Shown here: piece by piece, positions 35,408 to 43,709 of the stretch
Layout: each line of letters begins with the position of its first letter
Position numbering within the stretch: position 1 is the stretch's first letter
From: VSJD01 sp041653875
GTDB taxonomy: Bacteria; Verrucomicrobiota; Kiritimatiellia; JAAZAB01
Assembly (NCBI GenBank): GCA_041653875.1
Contig: JBAZEM010000014.1
Coordinates: 6,129 to 70,128 of the forward strand
Direction: 5' to 3'
Length of the DNA stretch: 64,000 nt
Notes under the pieces: generated by a model
The model's database searches: none
What the model was told of the DNA's origin: nothing
Seen by the model: the letters and a program-made list of their open reading frames with translations, nothing else
Program-made: the position numbers and the translations under genes

Positions 35408-36808
35408 ATGCTCTGGTTTTTTTACAACTGTTTTTTCCCCGTCGTATTTTTGCTGCTCCTGCCGCGCTTCCTGCTGCGAATGTGGCGGCGCGGCGGCTAT
35501 CGCAGGGGATTTCTCCAGCGCTTTGGCCGCTATGAGGCCGACGTGCGGGAACGTTTGCGGAATCGGCCGCGGGTTTGGATCCATGCCGTCAGCGTAGGCG
35601 AGGTCCAGATCGCCCTGCGGTTCATGCGCGCCTTGCGGGAACTCCGGAGCGGCCTGGCCTTTGTCTTGACGACCACCACCTCCACCGGACACGCCCTCGC
35701 CGCGCAACGCCTGGCCGCGGATGATGTCCTGCTGTATTTCCCCGTGGATTTGCCCTGGGTCATGGCGCGGGTGCTGGAGCGCCTGCGTCCCTTGGCGCTT
35801 GTGCTGGTGGAAGGCGAACTCTGGCCCAATCTCCTGCGCTTGGCCCGCCGGCGCCGCGTGCCGATTATGCTCTTGAATGGCCGCTTGTCGGCAAATTCAT
35901 GCCGGAACTATCGCAAGGTGCGGCGCCTGGTGAAACAAGCGCTGGCCTGCTTCGATCTCTTCTGCATGCAGAGTTCGGAGGATGCCCGGCGGCTGGGGGA
36001 ACTGGGCGCGCCCCCGGAAAAAATCAGGGTCATGGGCTCGGCCAAGTATGATGTGACCGAACCCGCGTCGATGGATTTGGGCCCTGTGCGCGCGCTTCTG
36101 CTCCAAGCCGGGTTCGCGGCCGACACACGCTGGCTGGTGGGCGGATCCACCTGGCCGGGCGAAGAAACCATCCTCTTGGAGCTGTATAAAAAATTGCGCG
36201 CCCGGGATCCGAAAATCAGGTTGGCGCTGGTTCCACGTCACGCCGAACGCCGCCAGACGGTCTTGGCCGATATCCGCAAAGCCGGCCTGGCGGGCGCGGC
36301 CTGGAGCGAATTGAAAGCCGCGCCTACGGCGACTACTTCCTTCAGCCGCGCCGACTTGTCCGGCGCAGCCTTGGCGAAGCCGGATGTCTTGCTGGTGGAT
36401 ACCACCGGGGAATTGAAGTTTTTTTATGCCCTGGCAACGGTTGTCTTTGTGGGCAAAAGCTTGATGTCCCACGGCGGTCAGAACGTGATCGAGGCGGCCG
36501 TCCTTGCCAAGCCGATCGTAATCGGCCCGCACACCGAAAATTTCGCCGCCGTCATTGCCGATTTCCGCGCCGCGAACGCGCTGGTCCAGGTTCCGGATGC
36601 CGCCGCGCTGGAGCGGGCCGTGGCGGAACTATGGTTCGACAACCAGGCGGCCAAAGCTTACGGCTTGCGGGCCGAGCTGGTGATGCGCGCCAAGGCCGGC
36701 GCCATCCGCGCCGGCGCCGAATGTTTGCTGAAGCTGCTTCCTTGCCTGCGCGGATCCGCCGTAATGTCCATCAACCCGGCCAACGCGTCTGGCGCAAAAA
36801 ATCCTTGA
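35408..36808 (+). CDS. waaA: 3-deoxy-D-manno-octulosonic acid transferase
   Basis: A 466-residue Kdo transferase that attaches Kdo to lipid A precursors. It has an N-terminal membrane anchor (about residues 5-22), the acceptor-domain motifs WIHAVSVGEVQIAL, VEGELWPNLLRL and MLLNGRLSANS, and the CMP-Kdo-binding motifs MGSAKYDV, GSTWPGEE, LALVPRHAERR and HGGQNVIEAAVLAKPIVIGP. Its presence argues for an LPS-type outer membrane. The ATG at 35408 is directly after the repeat arm; a longer frame to 35288 is repeat-derived. Also called kdtA. Confidence 0.92.
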   Translation: MLWFFYNCFFPVVFLLLLPRFLLRMWRRGGYRRGFLQRFGRYEADVRERLRNRPRVWIHAVSVGEVQIALRFMRALRELRSGLAFVLTTTTSTGHALAAQRLAADDVLLYFPVDLPWVMARVLERLRPLALVLVEGELWPNLLRLARRRRVPIMLLNGRLSANSCRNYRKVRRLVKQALACFDLFCMQSSEDARRLGELGAPPEKIRVMGSAKYDVTEPASMDLGPVRALLLQAGFAADTRWLVGGSTWPGEETILLELYKKLRARDPKIRLALVPRHAERRQTVLADIRKAGLAGAAWSELKAAPTATTSFSRADLSGAALAKPDVLLVDTTGELKFFYALATVVFVGKSLMSHGGQNVIEAAVLAKPIVIGPHTENFAAVIADFRAANALVQVPDAAALERAVAELWFDNQAAKAYGLRAELVMRAKAGAIRAGAECLLKLLPCLRGSAVMSINPANASGAKNP

Positions 36809-36914
36809 GGATCGGACGTGACCGGGCTACAGTACCTCGCATTGCGAACGCGCCCATTCGGGGGTAAGCGTCTATTTATTTAGTATTGGTTGTGCATCGC
36901 GAAGGAGCCTCATT

Positions 36915-37895
36915 ATGAAGACAGCGCTTGTTTGCGGGGCGGGCGGATTTATCGGCAGTCACCTGGTGCGGCGTCTTAAAAAGGAAGGCTATTGGGTGCG
37001 CGGCGCGGACATCAAGCGCCCTGAATTTTCGCGCACGGCGGCGGATGAATTTCTCAAGCTCGATCTGCGCCTGCCGAAAAACTGTCTCAAGGCCGTGGCC
37101 AGGGATGGCGGCGCGGTGGACGAGGTGTACCAGCTGGCCGCCGACATGGGCGGTATGGGCTTCATTCATTCGGCCGAGTGCGAGATCATGCACAACAGCA
37201 TGTTAATCAACGTCCATATGACCGGCGCCGCGGCGGCGCTCAAGGTCCCGCGCTATTTCTTCTCCTCCTCCGTCTGCGTCTATCGCGACATGATGCCGGG
37301 CGAGCCGGAAATGCGCGAGGACCAGGCCATTCCCGCCAACCCGGACAACGAGTACGGCTGGGAAAAACTCTATTCCGAGCGCATGGCCCTGGCCTATGGC
37401 CGCAAGTATGGCATCAAGGTCCGCATCGCCCGGTTCCAGAATTGCTACGGGCCTGAAGGAACCTGGCGCGGCGGCCGCGAAAAGGCCCCGGCGGCCATCT
37501 GCCGCAAAGTCGCGGAAGCCGCGGATGGCGGCACGATCGATATCTGGGGCGACGGCAGCGCCATCCGTTCCTATACCTACATTGACGATATGACCGACGG
37601 CATCTACCGCCTGATGCAGTCCGAGATCGACAAGCCCGTCAATATCGGCTGTCCGCAGTATGTGAGCGTCAAGGAGCTGGTGGACACCGTCGCGGCCGTC
37701 GCCAAAAAGAAAATCGCGATTCGCAGTGTTCCCGGCCCGGTGGGCGTGCATTCCCGCAACTTCAGCAACGACCGCATTTATTCCACCGGCTGGAAATCGC
37801 AGTTCGATCTCCAGAAGGGCATCGCCTTGAACTATCCGTGGATTCTCAAGCAGGTGAAGCGCAGTAAAGCTATGGAATCTCATGTAAATGTATAG
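36915..37895 (+). CDS. NAD-dependent sugar epimerase, GDP-mannose 3,5-epimerase-like
   Basis: A 326-residue extended short-chain dehydrogenase. It has the NAD-binding GAGGFIGSH (about residues 8-16), the epimerase catalytic YxxxK in EYGWEKLYSE and the serine-rich strand FFSSSVCVYRD. The block VYQLAADMGGMGFIHSAECE is the distinctive signature of GDP-mannose-3,5-epimerase. Later motifs FQNCYGPEGTWRGGREKAPA and RSYTYIDDMTDGIYRL complete the match. A role in nucleotide-sugar supply for polysaccharides is likely and fits nearby waaA and wzz-like genes. RBS AAGGAGCC is well placed. The C-terminal tail runs to the repeat units. Confidence 0.85.
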   Translation: MKTALVCGAGGFIGSHLVRRLKKEGYWVRGADIKRPEFSRTAADEFLKLDLRLPKNCLKAVARDGGAVDEVYQLAADMGGMGFIHSAECEIMHNSMLINVHMTGAAAALKVPRYFFSSSVCVYRDMMPGEPEMREDQAIPANPDNEYGWEKLYSERMALAYGRKYGIKVRIARFQNCYGPEGTWRGGREKAPAAICRKVAEAADGGTIDIWGDGSAIRSYTYIDDMTDGIYRLMQSEIDKPVNIGCPQYVSVKELVDTVAAVAKKKIAIRSVPGPVGVHSRNFSNDRIYSTGWKSQFDLQKGIALNYPWILKQVKRSKAMESHVNV

Positions 37896-38412
37896 GAGTT
37901 TTCCGCCAGAGGCGGATCCGCCTATGGCATGACAATCCAGGTAGAGCCGGTTTTTCCGCCAGCCTGCCCGCCATAGCTTTATGCGACGGCGGGAGGCGGA
38001 TCCGCCTCCGGCGGAACACCGGCTATTCTGTCCGAAGATAGCCGACATAAAGTCGGCTCTACATGAAAAGTTGCGCGCCTTTGGCGGCCTAATTTGATGT
38101 TAAGGAATTTCAATCCACACGGCGGCAAGCGGTTCTATCGAACCGCAACTACACCGGCTCGTTGTAGCGCCGTTCGAGAGAACGGCAAAGTCGCGGCCTT
38201 TGGCCGCCTAACTCGATGCATAGGAAATCCAAACCCGCCGGGTCAGGGGACCCGGCCTACAATACTGTAGGCCCGGTGCCCTCACCGGGCGTTATGAAAA
38301 GTCGCCCCGCTTTGCGAGGCCTAATTTGATCTAATAGGAAATTCGATCCCGCCGGGTCAGGGGATCCGGCCTGTAAAGATGCTGTAGGCCCGGTGCCCTC
38401 ACCGGGCGATTT
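37888..38412. repeat. Tandem array of modular palindromic repeat units (copy 2)
   Basis: About 520 bp of non-coding repeat with four consecutive units at roughly 37888-38095, 38096-38215, 38216-38326 and 38327-38412. Each starts with a header such as TATAGGAAAT and ends with a tail such as GAAAAGTCGCC... GGCCTAA, while the cores differ. The first core includes the string CCTGCCCGCCATAGCTTTAT that recurs exactly at 45.1 kb. The second core has GGTTCTATCGAACC and CCGTTCGAGAGAACGG. The third is a near copy of 2.87-2.98 kb. The last lacks the usual tail and ends as a terminator-like hairpin. Confidence 0.9.
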
Positions 38413-38414
38413 TT
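38388..38414 (+). terminator. Terminator-like hairpin at the end of the repeat array
   Basis: A 7-bp stem GCCCGGT / ACCGGGC (38388-38394 and 38401-38407) with a 6-base loop is followed by GATTTTT. Other copies of this stem in the window are followed by GTTATGAAAA instead, so only this last copy looks terminator-competent. Confidence 0.5.
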
Positions 38415-38543
38415 CACAGTCTTCTGAGGTTACAGTCTGGTGCGCAAGGCGCTTTACTTCGGCGCGTGTTTTGAGTAGATTCCGTCAGCCATAATAAAAG
38501 GACCATTGGTGTGCGGGCCGAACGCCTGCGCAAGGAGAACCTT

Positions 38544-39653
38544 ATGCCGACCGATCCGCAACGGAATGCCGTGGAAACTCGAACCGTCAGCGCCTTGGGC
38601 GCCGGCGAGCTTGAAGAATTTCTGTCGCTGCGCGACATCCTGGTAATGATTCTCCGGCATCGGCGCGCGATTAGCCTGTTCGTTCTGCTGGTCACGCTGG
38701 CGGCGGGTGTTTTTTTCGTCACCCGTCCGCGCCAGTATGCGGCCGAGGGCTACCTGCAGGTCATTGCCCCGGTGTCGCCGGAAGGCCGCGTGGATAAGGA
38801 ATTGTTCGAGACCATGATCGCCTCGCACCTGCAGAAAGCTTCCTCGGCCTATATCGCCAAAAATGTGGCCACGCTGCTGAGTGATCAGGGCTTAAAAATT
38901 GCGCCATTGGAATTGGAAAAGCAAATCAAAATTGCGCGTCCGCCCAAAACCGATCTTATCCGCCTGGTAGCCGGGGGATCGTCGGCCGATAAGGCGCTGT
39001 TGATCGTGCGGCTGTGGGTTCGGGAATATCTGGCCAGCATTCAAAAAAATAATATTCACGCGGCCTTATCGCAAACACGCTCGCTGTTGAAACAGGCGCA
39101 GTCCGACCTGATGGAGAAGCAGGCGACGGCGAACATAATGAAAGCGCAGGTTGCGCAATCTGCGCCTTTGATCACGCTTTCGCGTTCCGTGGACGACCGC
39201 CAAATATGGAACGATCTGAGTCAGAAGGCGACGCCCGACCCCGAAGCGTTGAAAAAACTGTCGGACATCCACATCAAGGGCCAGGAGCAAAGCACGGAAT
39301 ATATCAACCTGAAACTGTCGATGCTCTCCGCCGAACAGGCTTTGTCGGCGGTGCTGGCGCGGCGCAACCTGTATCAGGAAGTGGAGCGCATTCTCGACGC
39401 GAAAATCGCGTTAAACGGCACGTATCAAGCGGATCGAACGGTGTCCACCAATGCGTCTCTCTCGGAGGCCGAGCGTTACGTCAATGTATTGATGAAAAGC
39501 AGCGAGATCGTCCAATTCGGCGAGCCGGGCCTGATTTCGTCCTCGCGCGGGGCGCTCAAGAAAACCGGTTTGTTTTTCCTGGCGTCGTTGGCCGCGGCCT
39601 GTTTCGGCGCCTTTATGTGCGAATGGGGCAGGGGTCTGATGTCATTCCGCTAA
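38544..39653 (+). CDS. Wzz/chain-length determinant-like polysaccharide protein
   Basis: A 369-residue inner membrane protein. Membrane segments lie at about residues 40-58 (VLLVTLAAGVFFV) and at 342-360 (LFFLASLAAACFGAF), bracketing a long helical periplasmic region with AQTRSLLKQAQSDLMEKQ and QALADEQALSAVLARR-like stretches. This is the layout of Wzz and GNVR-type proteins that set polysaccharide chain length. The ATG at 38544 is preferred because AAGGAG lies seven bases upstream; a GTG at 38511 would add 11 residues. No tyrosine kinase domain is attached. Confidence 0.75.
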   Translation: MPTDPQRNAVETRTVSALGAGELEEFLSLRDILVMILRHRRAISLFVLLVTLAAGVFFVTRPRQYAAEGYLQVIAPVSPEGRVDKELFETMIASHLQKASSAYIAKNVATLLSDQGLKIAPLELEKQIKIARPPKTDLIRLVAGGSSADKALLIVRLWVREYLASIQKNNIHAALSQTRSLLKQAQSDLMEKQATANIMKAQVAQSAPLITLSRSVDDRQIWNDLSQKATPDPEALKKLSDIHIKGQEQSTEYINLKLSMLSAEQALSAVLARRNLYQEVERILDAKIALNGTYQADRTVSTNASLSEAERYVNVLMKSSEIVQFGEPGLISSSRGALKKTGLFFLASLAAACFGAFMCEWGRGLMSFR

Positions 39654-39681
39654 CAATCCGTAAACATAGGAGCTATATATA

Positions 39682-40749
39682 ATGAGCAAACAATACAAAA
39701 TTGCCGTACTGCCCGGTGACGGCACCGGGCCGGAAGTGATTCGCGAAGGCCTGAAAGTGTTGGACGCCGCGGCCAAGCGCTTCCAATTCAAGCTCGATCT
39801 GACCCACTATGACCTGGGCGGCGACCGCTATCTGCGGACGGGCGAAACCTGCCCGGACTCCGTGCTGGCGGAACTGCGCCAGTTCGATGCCATTTATTTG
39901 GGCGCCATTGGGCATCCGGACGTCAAGCCGGGCATCCTTGAAAAAGGCGTTCTGCTCAAAATCCGCTTCGAACTGGACCAATACATCAACCTGCGGCCGG
40001 TCAAGCTGTTTCCCGGCGTGGACTGCCCGCTGAAATACAAAGGTCCCGAGGAAATCGATTACGTCGTGGTGCGGGAAAATTCCGGCGGTTTGTACACGGG
40101 CACGGGCGGGATTTCCATGAAGGGGTCCCCGCATGAGGTGGCCATCCAGAACATGGTCTATTCGCGTTTCCAGGTGGAGCGCTGTTTGCGTTATGCATTC
40201 AATTACGCGCGGCGCCGCAACAAGCGCAAAACCCTGGCGCTCAGCGGCAAGACCAACGTGTTGACCTACGTGTTCGATTTGTGGGAGCGCGCCTTCAACG
40301 AATTGGGCGCGGCGGAGTTCAAGGACATCAAACGCGAATATTACCACGTGGACGCCACCTGCATGTGGATGGTGAAGAACCCGGAATGGTTCGACGTGAT
40401 TGTCACCGAAAACCTGTTCGGCGACATCATTACCGACCTGGGCGCCATGACCCAGGGCGGCATGGGCATTGCCGCCGGCGGCAACATCAATCCGGAAGGC
40501 GTCAGCATGTTCGAGCCCATCGGGGGATCGGCGCCAAAATATACCGGCCTGAACGTCATCAACCCGCTGGCCGCCATCTGCGCCGGCGGCATGATGCTGA
40601 GCGAACTGGGCGAAAACGCCGCGGCCCAGGCCGTGGAGCAAGCGGTCATGAGCGTCACCGCGCATAAGGTGAAAAATTTGGGCGCCGGCAAGATGGGCTA
40701 CTCCACCACGGAGGTCGGCGACCTGGTGGCCAAAGGCGTTGCCGGGTAG
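39682..40749 (+). CDS. leuB: 3-isopropylmalate dehydrogenase-like enzyme
   Basis: A 355-residue beta-decarboxylating dehydrogenase. The N-terminus has VLPGDGTGPEVIREGLKVLD; YINLRPVKLFPGVDCPL binds substrate; YVVVRENSGGLYTGTGG carries a catalytic Lys/Tyr-type region; NLFGDIITDLGAMTQGGMG and FEPIGGSAPKYTGLNVINP bind Mg and NAD. The best match is LeuB of leucine synthesis, but related tartrate, isocitrate and homoisocitrate dehydrogenases share these motifs. No other leu genes are in the window. AGGAG lies nine bases before the ATG. Confidence 0.8.
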   Translation: MSKQYKIAVLPGDGTGPEVIREGLKVLDAAAKRFQFKLDLTHYDLGGDRYLRTGETCPDSVLAELRQFDAIYLGAIGHPDVKPGILEKGVLLKIRFELDQYINLRPVKLFPGVDCPLKYKGPEEIDYVVVRENSGGLYTGTGGISMKGSPHEVAIQNMVYSRFQVERCLRYAFNYARRRNKRKTLALSGKTNVLTYVFDLWERAFNELGAAEFKDIKREYYHVDATCMWMVKNPEWFDVIVTENLFGDIITDLGAMTQGGMGIAAGGNINPEGVSMFEPIGGSAPKYTGLNVINPLAAICAGGMMLSELGENAAAQAVEQAVMSVTAHKVKNLGAGKMGYSTTEVGDLVAKGVAG

Positions 40750-40754
40750 GCATG

Positions 40755-40895
40755 AATAGATGCGAAATACGAAGCGCGAAACTCGAAACAATATCAAAAC
40801 GATAAAAATCCGAAACGAATTTGTTTAAATTTTGGTTTTAGATCATTCGAATTTGTTTTGAGTTTCGATATTCGGATTTCGGATTTGGTCGCGGG
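40755..40895. repeat. Intergenic inverted repeat (cgaaac/gtttcg word)
   Basis: A GAAAC-rich left half (GCGAAATACGAAGCGCGAAA, CTCGAAACAATATC, CCGAAACGAATTTG) is mirrored by a right half (GAATTTGTTTTGAGTTTCG, TATTCGGATTTCGG). The core stem AAACGAATTTG / CGAATTTGTTT is the best-matched part. It separates the leuB-like gene from asd and has no coding potential. Confidence 0.7.
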
Positions 40896-40926
40896 TTGAG
40901 AGCGCACAGGCAAAGAAGGAAGTGTC

Positions 40927-41940
40927 ATGAAAAAATATCGGGTTGGCGTTGTCGGTATCGGGGCGGTGGGCGCGGAAATGATCAAGGTCCTGCGGCAGCG
41001 CGATTTCCCGGCCGAGGAAATCCGCATCCTGGCACGCAGTGAACGGGACGAGACGATCGACGGCGAGACGTTCCACGTCGTGCCGGCCTCGGCCGCGGCA
41101 TTCAAAGGTTTGGATTTCGCTTTCTTTGCGGGCACGGAAGGCGCCAAAGGCGCGTCCCAGCAATTCGGCTGGCAGGCGGTGGAGCAGGGCGCCATCGTGA
41201 TCGATAACGGCGACGATTATCGCATGGATTCGCGGGTGCCGTTGGTCATTCCCGAGATCAATGCGCCCGCCTTGCAAAAGCACCAGGGCCTCATTGCGAA
41301 TCCAAACTGCAGCACCATCGTCGCGTTGATGGCCCTGGCGCCCCTGCACCGCGTTGCGCGCATTCGCCGGATTATCGCCAGCACCTACCAGGCCGTCTCC
41401 GGCACCGGCCGCAACGCCATGCAGGAGTTGGAGGACCAGATGAAGGCTTACGCCGCGGACCGGCCGCTGAAACACAGCGCCTATCCGCACCAAATCGCGC
41501 TGAACGTGATCCCCAAAATCGGCGGGCTCAAGCCGGATGTCCCGGGCCATACCAGCGAGGAAATTAAAATGCGGAATGAAACCCGCAAAATTTTCGACGA
41601 TAAAAAAATCAGGGTGTGCGCCACTTGCGTGCGCGTGCCGGTTATGAACGGCCATAGCGAGGCGTTGAACGTCGAGTTCGACCGCCCCATGGACCCGGAC
41701 GAAGCCCGCACCATCCTGGCCAAGGCGCCGGGCGTCAAAATCATGGACAACATCGAGAGCGACCTCTACCCGATGCCGCTACAGGTTTCCGGCCAGGACG
41801 ATGTCTTTGTCGGGCGCATCCGCCTCGATGAAAGCGTGAAAAACGGGCTGGCCCTTTTTGTCTGCGGCGACAACATCCGCAAAGGCGCGGCCACCAATGC
41901 CGTGCAGATCGCCGAAAAACTGCTGGAGATGAAGAAGTAG
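40927..41940 (+). CDS. asd: Aspartate-semialdehyde dehydrogenase
   Basis: A 337-residue enzyme that reduces aspartyl phosphate to aspartate semialdehyde for lysine, threonine, methionine and diaminopimelate synthesis. It begins with YRVGVVGIGAVGAEMIKVL (NADP-binding GxGxxG) and has the catalytic cysteine in NPNCSTIVALMALAPL. The substrate-binding EETRKIFDDKKIRVCATCVRVPV-type block and the final region RLDESVKNGLALFVCGDN are normal for the family. An AAGGAAG sequence precedes the ATG. Downstream is a small repeat and a convergent lipoprotein gene. Confidence 0.93.
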   Translation: MKKYRVGVVGIGAVGAEMIKVLRQRDFPAEEIRILARSERDETIDGETFHVVPASAAAFKGLDFAFFAGTEGAKGASQQFGWQAVEQGAIVIDNGDDYRMDSRVPLVIPEINAPALQKHQGLIANPNCSTIVALMALAPLHRVARIRRIIASTYQAVSGTGRNAMQELEDQMKAYAADRPLKHSAYPHQIALNVIPKIGGLKPDVPGHTSEEIKMRNETRKIFDDKKIRVCATCVRVPVMNGHSEALNVEFDRPMDPDEARTILAKAPGVKIMDNIESDLYPMPLQVSGQDDVFVGRIRLDESVKNGLALFVCGDNIRKGAATNAVQIAEKLLEMKK

Positions 41941-41944
41941 GAGA

Positions 41945-42012
41945 GTTTCGGAACGTTTCTCGTTCTTGGTTCTTGGTTTAAGTCAGCTGATTCGTAACGA
42001 AGAACGAAAAAA
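41945..42012. repeat. Intergenic repeat word (gttcttggttc / gaagaacg)
   Basis: TCTCGTTCTTGGTTCTTGG on the left and CGTAACGAAGAACG on the right form an imperfect hairpin between convergent genes. Related words occur at about 45,086-45,098 (CTAAGAACGAAGAAC) and near 54,000-54,030. Confidence 0.65.
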
Positions 42013-42014
42013 GA

Positions 42015-42167
42015 CTACTGCGCGCCGGGCAGGGTGGGGGTGCCTTCCCAGGGCTGAGGCACATTCCAGGGCACATCGGACTGGTCGCCGGCCGTCGAAC
42101 ATCCCGCAAGCATTCCGCCCAGCATGGCCAGCGCCATTACCCATCCGGCGGTTTTAATGCATGACAT
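42015..42167 (-). CDS. 50-residue lipoprotein
   Basis: A very short gene easily missed by length filters. It begins at ATG 42167 and encodes a signal segment (WVMALAMLGGML) with the lipobox LAGC at Cys23, then a polar tail SDVPWNVPQPWEGTPTLPG ending in Gln. The tail has a repetitive PW-N-PQ-WEG motif that looks deliberately conserved. It overlaps the coiled-coil gene by 13 bp, implying translational coupling. The codon use matches the neighbours. The function is unknown; tiny lipoproteins of this style may tether or gate a membrane complex. Confidence 0.75.
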   Translation of the reverse strand: MSCIKTAGWVMALAMLGGMLAGCSTAGDQSDVPWNVPQPWEGTPTLPGAQ

Positions 42168-43044
42168 AGTCGCCCTTCTCGCATGGCATCTGTTGCCAAT
42201 CGTTCAAGATCTCGGCCACGACCAGGTTGTCCACCACGGCTTGCACGCGCACCTTGCCGACGAGCCGGTCGCCCCGATGAATCAGCAGTTCCAGGTCGGG
42301 CATGATATTCTTGATGTTTCCCGACGCTATGCGCATGATCACAAAGTTCCACTCCGGGTTCACGAAGGCCACGATGCCCAATTGACCTGTGGGGACTTCG
42401 GCCTTGTGTTTTTCCGGACTGACTATTTTGTCCAGCTCCGTGACCTTGTCCTGTAGGACGGCGTTGGCGTCGGTCAGATCGCGATTTTCCGCTTCCAAAT
42501 CGTCGGCCTGTTGTTTCAGGGTTTCGACGTTAGCCAGCAGGTCGGTCTTTTCCTTTTCCAGTTTTTGGATGGCCGCTTCTTTTTCGCCGATGGTCGCGTT
42601 GCGGGCCTCGATGGTGGCGTTCTGGTCCTTGATGGCGCCTTGGGCGGCGACCAGGCCGTTGGAAGTGGCTTTGAGAGTTTCGCGGGTATCAGCCAGCGTG
42701 GTCTTGGTGCCGGCCAATTCCGCGCGCGTATTGTTCAGGCGGGTCAGTTGCTGTTGCGCCGCGTTGACCATCAGGTTAAGCGGGACATCCATGGCCGGCG
42801 CGCCGCCGGGTTTAGCCCGGTAAGTTTTGAGCTGATCGTCCGGAAGAGTGAGTTTGACCTCGGGATTGGCGTCGTCTTTTTCCAGTGTGGCCGCCACCTG
42901 TTTGGCCGCCAGCTCCAGTTTCTGCGCCCGGCCTTTCAGCGTTTCGCGCTGCTGAAACAGGATAATACCCAGTACCAGCGCCGTGCCGCTCAGTACGAGA
43001 AGCAGGATCGCCAAACTTCGCATTATCCATTTGGATTGGAACAT
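42154..43044 (-). CDS. Coiled-coil membrane protein
   Basis: A 296-residue protein with an N-terminal membrane segment (about residues 8-28, SLAILLLVLSGTALVLG). The middle is a long coiled coil (about 75-215) with runs such as KTTLADTRETLKATSNGL and EKEAAIQKLEKEKTDLLA. The C-terminal domain (about 215-296) is globular, with LGIVAFVNPEWNFVIMRI and GDRLVGKVRVQAVVDNLVVA. The start at 43044 is chosen because it sits directly before the membrane segment; an ATG at 43074 would add ten residues. It is co-encoded with the overlapping 50-residue lipoprotein. Function unknown. Confidence 0.75.
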   Translation of the reverse strand: MFQSKWIMRSLAILLLVLSGTALVLGIILFQQRETLKGRAQKLELAAKQVAATLEKDDANPEVKLTLPDDQLKTYRAKPGGAPAMDVPLNLMVNAAQQQLTRLNNTRAELAGTKTTLADTRETLKATSNGLVAAQGAIKDQNATIEARNATIGEKEAAIQKLEKEKTDLLANVETLKQQADDLEAENRDLTDANAVLQDKVTELDKIVSPEKHKAEVPTGQLGIVAFVNPEWNFVIMRIASGNIKNIMPDLELLIHRGDRLVGKVRVQAVVDNLVVAEILNDWQQMPCEKGDYVMH

Positions 43045-43128
43045 GAAGACTCCCGTTGGCAATGGTCCGGTCAAGTCGAAGCAACCATGCCCTTAACTTC
43101 TTGTCAAATATATAACAAAGCCCGTTTG

Positions 43129-43497
43129 CTAATCAATACCTTTTTTCAATTTGTTTTTTTGGGAGGGGCGCGGACGCATGTCGGTTCCACAGGGTGGAGT
43201 GGCGCGCGCGCCGTCAAGTCGGCCCCAGCGCCGGGGATCGCGGATGTCCGGAATCTTCAGCAAGGCATAGTCGTCCCAGGTCTTGAGGTGGAACTCCTGG
43301 ACCTCGCCCAGGTCGCAGACCCCGATGTTTTTCCAGACGCAGCCCCATTCGTCCGTGCCGTTGGGCGGACGGGCATCGGGCGAGGGACTCATGTCGATAT
43401 CGTAAAAATCGCTGCCGTAGGCCTTGGATAGGTCGTACGGCAGGCGATCGGCGCCCTGGAACTTGATCGTGCGCCGCACTACGTCGCGACTGGTCAT
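43129..43497 (-). pseudogene. Truncated uroporphyrinogen decarboxylase-family gene
   Basis: The 122-residue frame matches the N-terminal part of UroD-fold methyltransferase or decarboxylase proteins: MTSRDVVRRTIKFQGADRLP, then GSDFYDIDMSPSPDARPP, DEWGCVWKN and PDIRDPRRW. Normal family members are near 340 residues, so about two thirds is missing. After the last recognisable block the frame continues through about 25 residues of low-similarity tail ending in KNKLKKGID. The remainder is not found downstream, where the coiled-coil gene starts 85 bp away. The start at 43497 is used because MTSRDVV is the normal beginning. Confidence 0.7.
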
Positions 43498-43709
43498 AAC
43501 AGGCTCCATTTGGTGTTCGAATCGATTAGCCGCCGTGACCGCTATTGGTCGGGTAGCTTGTCCATAAGCTATGGCGGCGCGATATGGCTTCACATCCTAT
43601 CTTTTTGATGTGATGTGGCAAGGACGAAATCCCTGCTTGCCGAAAAGACGGCCAAAAAAAAGATTGTCAAACGGCGGATTCCCCGGTAAGAAGGAGCATC
43701 TGTGCAGCC
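43498..43709. other. Divergent intergenic region without a gene
   Basis: No credible gene. It contains the partial repeat word GTCCATAAGCTATGGCGGCG near 43,560 that is related to the CATAGCTTTATG core of the modular repeats, and a small hairpin CACATC / GATGTG near 43,590-43,610. Confidence 0.5.
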
